From the NCBI GenBank assembly GCA_036346395.1, contig CM070598.1, positions 8,167,517 through 8,231,516 of the forward strand: a stretch of 64,000 nucleotides of DNA, read 5' to 3'. Made by a program: the position numbers and the translations under genes. This DNA comes from Hsuehochloa calcarea (taxonomy: Eukaryota > Streptophyta > Magnoliopsida > Poales > Poaceae). The notes beneath the pieces are model-generated. The model searched no databases, was not told where the DNA came from, and saw only the letters and a program-made list of their open reading frames with translations. This document shows positions 57,210 through 64,000 of this stretch, in pieces; within the stretch, counting starts at the first letter, position 1; each line of letters begins with the position of its first letter.

Positions 57210-60200
57210 GTCGCGCCCTGCGCGAGAACCTCGCGATCTCGAGTTACCGCTTCTCAGTTTTGGTTTTTCTCGCGCAAAAGGCCTTTGATATTTCCCATAT
57301 TTACAAAATGGTCTTTACGTTTTCTATGTGTGGCAGTATTGGTCTTTAAGCTTGCGTGTCCCGGTGTAATACTTCGTGGATTCTTCTCCACCGCTCTCAC
57401 TGGCGCAGCCCATCGGCTCGGCGATTGGCTCTAGAGAATTCCGTAGGGCTGCACCTCTCGTCGCGATGCATTAGATTTTGTTTTCTTTCGTGTCTGCGTC
57501 ATTCCGAGTCGACGGTACAAATCCATTCCGGACAATTCCCAGCTTGTATAGCTTTAGAAGCGATTTTTTTTTTCCTTCTTTAAGAAAGGCTTTACAAGAG
57601 CTGTTCTTTTTTTGGTCTTATTAAACAGTGTTTTGCTGGGACACGACTTTACACTGCATGTCACGCGTACCAACCATGAGTAGTGGTAGTGGTACCAGGG
57701 CGCAACACGCAAAAGATAAGATGTGTCGTGTGAGGTAGAGGTGATCTTTGTTGCTGTTGTGGTGGTACTGCTAGAGACATGCATTTTGTTGATCACAAGT
57801 CACCCCAACGTTAAGAACGTGTTAATCGACATTTTCTTAAGAATAATACGCAAAAGAGCTTTGTATCTATCTTCTCAAGATGAACTGCTTAATTTGTTTA
57901 TCCCGTAATTTGACCAGGTGTTTACGTGACGTCCCCTTCCTTGGGTACGGTGTATGGACGAATCGTCACAACTCGCAAGGCCTTGTTTTACCGATCATTG
58001 TTTCTGCTGGCTAGACACGCACGTACTGCTCCAGTGGCTAGTGGTAGCCCGAGAGACTGCACAATGACATGTCACGAGCCATGAATTAACCATGCACATA
58101 GCCCAGACGGGAAGCAAAGCAACTATCAGCACCCAAATTGACAAGATCCAGAGTCCGCAAACGCAGGTTCCCAAATTGACAAGTGGAGAGCGGCATCCTA
58201 CGTACGCTAGTGGACCGTCCGACTCCCAACGGCCGCGCGCGCCGCCGTTCCAGCCATGTCTCGCGGAGCCCCCACCATCCCAACGTCGACGCCGCGGCAA
58301 ACCTGCGCACCCTGCAACCGGTAGCGGAGTAAGGATCTGCAAAATTATGCAAAACCTAAATACTATACACAACGAGGCATAATTAAAATAAAATTTGAGT
58401 TATATATTTAAAGATACGACAAAATAGATAAAACATGACAAAAAAAATACAACATAGTAGAGCGATACAAAAGTTAATACCAAATTATTGAAGATTTGGT
58501 TTATCCCAAGACTATTGTATCTTCATCTACAATAGCACTATTCATTATGGATTTCTATTACATCAAATAGAGTCAAATCAATTAATAGGACTCATACTGT
58601 TCAATCAGAAAACACAAGCTTAAACCTCATTAATAAATTTGGCTCATATAGAGTCTAATTCAGATCAAAAGACCTCGATATTATTATTATTATTAGTTAA
58701 AGTCCAAAGATCTCGCAGACTCACTTAAGCTAAAGTCCAAACATCTCGCGGACTCACTTAAGCTTGACACCATCCCTTTCTCTCTTCTAAGGAGCATCTG
58801 TACCAAATGGTGACTCAATCTCAGATTGCTTGTTATTTTTTTCATCTAGTTAACTGACCACAAAAGCATCTTGCCACAAGATCCCATATCACCTTCTGCT
58901 TTATGCCTCTTATCATTAGCATTTTGCATTCATCAGTAGTATATAAAAAAATTGATTGCTTCAAAAGACAAGTTGTAAAGAAGCAACTTGCAAGGGGATC
59001 GACTGGATAAAAAGTACCTCCAAGCAGAGGGAGTCGGAGGGGCGCTGTGGAGCGGGGGCGGCGCCGGCGGGTCGAGCGAGGGCCGAGGGGAGTGGTCGAG
59101 TGGGGGCAGAGCAACGTCGGCGTGGTCGAGGACTCAAGCGAGCAGGGAGCGCTGTGGAGTAGGGGCGGCGCCGGCGGGTCAAGCGGGGGGAGGGGGCGGC
59201 GATGAGTGTGAGAGAGGATGCGAGCATAGGGTTGCTTCTTGCTTGGCAATTGGACTGGATGACTCGGTCTCTCTCTCCTAGACTAGGCCTCAGGCTGGAC
59301 CGCAAGCCTCGAACTATGTCACTGTGGGCTACGAATATATGGATATATACTAGTGCTACAGGCCTCGGGTTGTTGCCCTACCAGCCCGAGGCCCATCTCT
59401 ACCCTTGCCTGCAACCATATGCATGAACATACGTGCTCTCGCACGTCAAACCACAGGATCCGCCATGCAGTGCTGAGCTTTTGCAATCTCAATCGATTGG
59501 GCACGCAGGCAGCACATCATACGTGCATGATGCACGCGGTCCAACCGCACGTACGTGCACAGGTGCTAGGGCAAAAAAAGTGGTGGCATGCGGCGGGACG
59601 GGGAGGGACTAGCGGCGCGCGATCCGTTGGTTTCGGGAGAAGAGATGGGTCGATCGAGCTCGCCCGCATACGTCTATGGCAAATTCGCCATCTTGCCCGA
59701 GGTGGGTGGATCGATGAGAGTTTTTTCTATCTCATTTAGTATGTTTTTAAAATAAAATAGTAAAAATAGTCTTTCATAAATAAAATAATAAAAATAATAT
59801 TTACACAAAAACCGCAGCAAGTATCCTGCCGTATTCTGATAGAGAAAAAAAGTCAAACCATGAGGGCCGCACGGAACGGGGTGTTCGGCATGTTGAATCG
59901 ATCGATGTATTTGTCGGCCGACACGTACGCATGTCGTCCGCGATGCACAAAGGAAGTGGAGCACGGCAAATGCACTCGGTCGGGTCCCAATAAGTTAGCA
60001 AATTACAAATGTAGCCTCGCAAAAAGATCCAGTGGAATCTATCGTTCGTTACTGGCAGAAGTATTGGTTGCTACAAGTGCCACTCTTGACCTGAACTAAT
60101 CGTTTCAAATTTAAACGCCCAACTCAGTTATATATCAGGCTAACCTTGCATAGTTTTTTTAGGAATAACCTTGCGTAGTTACATGTGTTAAGTTTTATGT

Positions 60201-60450
60201 TAGTGCAGTAGTAAAAAACACTTTTAAAGGGGTGTGAATATAAGAGATTAAGGGTATATTTAGTTGCCTACACCACCTTAACCTGGCTCGTATGCCTCAC
60301 TCGAATAAGTTGGCAAATTACAAATGTAGCCTCGCAAAAGGATCCAAAGGAATTAAAGAAAATTCAAGGTAACTGGTCGTAAACCCAACTAGTTTACTAT
60401 GTGCTTTTAGTTTATTTCTTTTTAACTTTGATCTAATCGTGCGGAGCAAG
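57210..60450. other. Intergenic DNA upstream of the NIGT1-type gene
   Basis: No gene is recognised. GC-rich blocks at 58190-58330 and 59030-59290 give long but non-protein-like frames. 59042-59188 holds a repeated GC-rich unit (separate entry). 58380-58850 is AT-rich. 'cccaataagttagcaaattacaaatgtagcctcgcaaaa' near 59985 recurs in slightly changed form at 60305, suggesting a local duplication. Confidence 0.5.
59042..59188. repeat. GC-rich tandem repeat, period about 107 bp
   Basis: A 'gcgctgtggag' start followed by 'ggcggcgccggcgggtc' occurs at 59042 and again at 59149. The region between is also purine-rich. Confidence 0.7.
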
Positions 60451-60455
60451 CTCAA

Positions 60456-60914
60456 ATGTTAGAAAAAACCAAGAATACTCTTGAGTTTGAGCAAAACAAG
60501 GAAAATAAGCTCGAGAGGAATTTTCAAGAGAAGATCATTGCCATCAGCAAGATGCTTTCTGATATGGGATATGAGAGCGGATACATTTTGTCGTCTTTAA
60601 GGAAGACAACTGAGAAGGCGAATTGTCTTGGTCGACAGCTCGCGACTCTCCAAGGCCCACTCGAGACCTCTCAAAAAAACCACACAAAGACCATGCCAGA
60701 TGTTATTGCGGATGGAGTTAGCTTTGCTTTGGCAAAGCTTAAAGCCTGCAATCCATCCCTCAATTTCCAAGCATTTGAAGCAGACTTCAATTGCTCAGAG
60801 AAAGATACAACCAAGATCTTTGAGGGGGTGAAACCCTTCGAAAACAATGTTGTAGGGGAGATGAAGGTCGGATCTCCGTCTCACAGCAACCAAACAAGTG
60901 GCTTCGATGAGTAA
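60456..60914 (+). CDS. Coiled-coil reading frame of 152 codons, possibly a retroelement accessory frame
   Basis: The frame is uninterrupted. Its N-terminal half is rich in E/K/Q/L with heptad-like spacing (roughly residues 1-80), followed by a globular-looking part ('ALAKLKACNPSLNFQAFEAD') and a polar tail. A polyadenylation-like AATAAA lies at 60960, about 45 bp after the stop. The frame may be open upstream of the ATG, since the sequence from ~60430 reads through. I do not recognise the family. Similar coiled-coil C-termini occur in proteins encoded within Gypsy/Tat-type and CACTA elements of grasses, and a Gypsy pol remnant lies 0.2 kb downstream in the opposite direction. It could be the last exon of a host gene fragment or a transposon accessory protein. 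Confidence 0.4.
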   Translation: MLEKTKNTLEFEQNKENKLERNFQEKIIAISKMLSDMGYESGYILSSLRKTTEKANCLGRQLATLQGPLETSQKNHTKTMPDVIADGVSFALAKLKACNPSLNFQAFEADFNCSEKDTTKIFEGVKPFENNVVGEMKVGSPSHSNQTSGFDE

Positions 60915-61139
60915 TTGTAGTAAAGGAAATTGTAATGTAAAAACTTACGTTTTATCATCAATAAAGCTTATGTCTATCTCTCAATTTATTGAGTACTCAT
61001 ATATTTCATTGCTCCCGACTGCTTATGTAGTAGAAAAATTTATTAAGGAATAAGTAGACTAAGAAAAAGAGCATATGTTACTCGGAGTCCTACTAGTAAA
61101 TCCTCGTATTCGACCACATTATTTGTAGCAGAAAAGTTT

Positions 61140-62460
61140 AACTGAATGGCGTACTTAATGTGTTATCCAGTAAGAGATACCAAGACAACTCCAGCCAACG
61201 AGCCTTTGATCATCAAGGAACCGTCAAAGTACATAGTCCACTCTTTGTTGTGTCCGTACTTGGGCCCTTGGGTGGGTTCAGGGTTCGTCCATTCGGCAAT
61301 GAATTCTGCTAAAGCATGTGGCTTAATTGTTTTTCGTGAAATGAAGTGGAGATCAAACCCCCAAGTTCAACCACCTTTTTTGCTATTCGCTCGATGATTC
61401 CCTATTTTGGAGAACTTGACCAAGAGGATATCCAGTAGGTATGATCACATTGTGGGCCTGAAAGTATTGTTGTAATTTCCTTGAAGCCGTAAGGAGACCA
61501 TATATCAACTTTTGTATCTCTCGATATCGTTTCTTTGGTCCATATAAGACTCGCTTATGTAATATACCGGTCGTTGGATATTATCACGTTCAACGACCAG
61601 CACATCATTGACTGCTTCTGGCATCGCATCCAAGTATATTAGCAATATTTCTCCCGATCTTGGAGATACTAACATCATGGCATTTATAAAGTACATTTTG
61701 AGCTCTTCAAATGAATCATTTGCATATCTAGTCCATTCAAAATTTCCTTGTTTGCAAATAAGTTTAAACAAAAGTACTCATTTTTCTCCTAAACATGCTA
61801 TGAAACGACTTAGCGCTACCATACAGTCGGTTAGTTTTTGGACTTCTTTCTTTGTAGTCGGAGGTTGTATCTGTTCGATTGCCACTATTTTTGCTAGGTT
61901 CACTTCAATTCCTCTAACCGAAACTAGGAATCCAATAAGTTTTCTAGAAGAAATTCCAAACACACAGTTTTAAGGATTTAACTTAAGGTTATGTCTTCTT
62001 AAGTTATTGAAAGTTTCTTACATGTCAAAGATATGATCTCCAACATTGATGCTCTTTACGACAAATTCATCGACATAGGCTCCTAAGTTTTGACCTATCC
62101 GCAGACTAAAGATTTTTTTGCATTAGCCTCCGAAAAGTAGCACCAGCATTTTTAAGACCAAATGACATCTTGATATAACAATAAGTGTCATATGGTGTGA
62201 TGAAAGAATTTTTCTCTTCATCATTTAATCTCATATTAACCTGGTTGTACCCTAAATACACATCTAAAAAACTTAATAACTCACACCTAGAAGTAGAGTC
62301 AACAAGCTGATCAATACGTGGAAGGGAAAAGTCATCCTTCGGATAAACTTTATTGAAATCTGTGAAATCGACACACATTTTCCGCGCTTCTTTATCTGGT
62401 GGATAAGTTCGGTACGATTGGTACATGACCAGACAACCAGATCCCATTTCCACTCTGTAG
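61140..62460 (-). pseudogene. Ty3/Gypsy (Tat/RIRE2-like) reverse transcriptase and RNase H remnant
   Basis: Minus-strand order. The RT core 62453-62106 includes 'KMCVDFTDFNKVYPKDDFSL' and 'FLDVYLGYNQVNM'. Near 62075 the catalytic box reads YVDEFVVKS instead of YVDD. Connection and RNase H segments follow: 61963-61778 ('IAAIEQIQPP'-type region, here 'VAIEQIQPPTTKKEVQKLT') and 61771-61505 ('SGEILLIYLDAMPEAVNDVL'). Sequence down to ~61140 reads like a second, archaeal-type RNase H ('RTQQRVDYVL', 'IK'), as in Tat-clade elements, but with many breaks. No LTRs, gag or integrase are seen around it, so it is an internal fragment. Confidence 0.85.
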
Positions 62461-64000
62461 CTAGCTAATCTCCTAGACCCCTATACTAACTCAGCAAGCA
62501 GAGAGTGTGACAAAGGTCGATGTCACTCTTCTGAGGCTGTGAGGCCCGAAGAGAGGATGGGGACAGACACTAGAATCCGTCGTCGTAGCATGCCCCCTTA
62601 TCCAAACCGTAGAATGTGGATTGCTTGATATCTCCAACCAGATGGAAGATATGTCACGTCTTAGTTGTGGCCAGTCGAAAGCTTGCACGAACGTTACATA
62701 GTTTTGGAGAATAAAATTTCACATGAGGTGGATTAATAATGCTGGACGAAAAATACTTCTAGCATGAGTACCTGTAAGTTTTATGTACATCCAATTCAAC
62801 CTGATATTTCAGAAACTGGAAAAAAAATAATGAATTTTCCGTCGCCTCTCAGCTAACTTTTTAGTAAGCACTAATTATGGGGCGCGATGGTCGTCGTACA
62901 CTATTGCATGCAACATATTAGTTGCAACATCTTAGTACAAAAAAAAGGTAAAAAAAACATTGTCGCAACAACAAAGCGCTGCATGAAACAAAATTTATCC
63001 AACAATATTTAAAAATCTATGAAAAAATCTCATTCTTAATGATTTGTTCTGCAACACTAAAAATACGTATTCAACATATCAAATTACCCTGCAATAAAAA
63101 ATTATATAAGCGCAACATGCAATATTTTTAGGGCACATGCAACACTCAAAAACCATCGACGTCGCCCTCAACGCGGCGCCGCGAGGCATGGGAGGCGCCT
63201 AAGGGGCTCGTCGGTGCCGAGGTGGAGCCTTGAGTTCGGATGGCCAAGGGGCCATGGTTGCCGATGTCGCGAGGTGGAGGGCGGGCCACGAGGTGGTTGA
63301 GGCGGAGTTAGGAGGTGGATGAGGCGGGTCGCGGCGTCGTGAACATCTAGAATCAAAACAAAGCATATGAAAAAACGTGTTGAAAAATATTACAACATCA
63401 TCGTAAACAGTATGCAATATTTTTTTCTACTGATGCAACATCTGACAAGCGAAGGCCTGGCCTACTGCTCGGCGCGCAGACGCATGCGCCTGCTGTTGTT
63501 GTCAGACATGGTGGCCTCGCGGTGCGGGGGTTGCAGCACGACCTGGCGACACTGCTTGTGAGGTTTGGTCTGGGTGGAGAGAATGATTGGGAAAGAAAGT
63601 GCAATGAAAAAAAAGGAGTACATGGGTGTGATAAGAAGAGAGAGACGTACGAACTCAGACGTAGGAGGAAAAAATGAGTGATCGTGGTTGAACAGCAAGA
63701 GTTAATAATTTGAGATGGACGTGATGCTGAACAACAGTAGGTGACGCCTGATTTGTTTCACTATATCGGGCTACCAAACAGTATTATTTGCCATAATAAT
63801 GGAATCATAAAAGTAATAAAAGTGGGAAAAAAAAACAATACTCCTCGATGCTATAGTTACCTTACGATTTCCTCACAAACAACATACATAGCTCTTGCCT
63901 CTTGAATTTAGTGCTTGAATCCTCACGGGGTTATTGAAAATTTGAAGCCGGAGCTCAAATGCCACAAAGAAGTGCAATAGCCGATTCATCGATAAGGTTA
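62461..64000. other. Intergenic DNA to the window end
   Basis: AT-rich, with recurrent 'gcaacat' words at 62905-63150 and again at ~63390-63440 on either side of a GC-rich block (63150-63350). This pattern is common in grass non-autonomous DNA transposons, but ends and a target duplication were not found. The open frames here have no recognisable domains. Confidence 0.45.

Noticed and set aside
56777..57434. 190- and 148-codon plus-strand frames across the NIGT1 start and promoter
   Set aside because: Antisense to exon 1 and the GC-rich promoter; the translations look like composition artefacts.
58842..59305. Several long frames on both strands
   Set aside because: GC-rich tandem unit with period ~107 bp explains them.
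1..64000. CRISPR arrays, bacterial operons, rRNA or snoRNA genes
   Set aside because: No regularly spaced identical repeats with unique spacers, no ribosomal sequence and no structured RNA could be supported by eye; the regular repeats found are microsatellites, minisatellites or the ~570-bp array.

Overview
The window is plant nuclear DNA, almost certainly from a grass. Its two intact genes are multi-exon, use GT-AG introns and resemble rice proteins. The rest is mostly layered transposable-element sequence typical of a mid-sized or large grass genome. Nothing prokaryotic, organellar or CRISPR-like is present. The species cannot be named from sequence alone.

Real genes. (1) Positions 7711-13994, minus strand: a nine-exon SnRK2 kinase of the ABA-activated subclass III, closest to rice SAPK8. 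All exon junctions join in frame to 366 codons, with intact kinase motifs and the acidic PP2C-binding tail. (2) Positions 55401-56919, minus strand: a five-exon GARP/MYB repressor of the NIGT1/HHO family, 342 codons. It has an N-terminal LDLKL (EAR-like) motif, a SHLQKYR helix and a TATA box upstream. The two genes belong to different pathways (ABA/osmotic stress and nitrate/phosphate signalling), and nothing here links them.

Region by region. 1-5.3 kb: a copy of a dispersed repeat, a GC-rich patch, a TA microsatellite, a complete 832-bp TRIM-like LTR element (target duplication CATTC) and a 5'-truncated LINE tail. 7.7-14.4 kb: the SnRK2 gene, with a Stowaway and a hAT-like MITE in its introns. 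14.4-38.3 kb: a tandem array of a ~570-bp unit beginning about 450 bp upstream of the kinase start codon and heavily invaded. Its largest insertion is a 12.3-kb Mutator-like element (14553-26847) with ~275-bp inverted ends and a 10-bp target duplication. That element holds a decayed transposase, a PPR gene fragment, a GRF zinc-finger fragment, a solo LTR and a head-to-head pair of Copia LTRs. A second Mutator-like element (27139-30896), a 1.45-kb unclassified insertion, a hAT element and a LINE fragment follow.

38.3-45.1 kb: intergenic DNA, a truncated LTR, and a Gypsy element that keeps gag but no recognisable pol. 46.6-47.7 kb: a nested inverted-repeat element. 49.1-54.3 kb: a structurally complete but coding-dead Copia element with a TCAAT target duplication. 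55.4-57.1 kb: the NIGT1-type gene and its promoter. 60.4-62.5 kb: a coiled-coil reading frame and a decayed Gypsy RT/RNase H.

No new multi-gene biological system is evident. The most unusual material is the nested Mutator/array block beside the kinase promoter. Its features are short repeated words near both Mutator ends, captured gene fragments, and a CTGGTCG word shared by unrelated LTR families.
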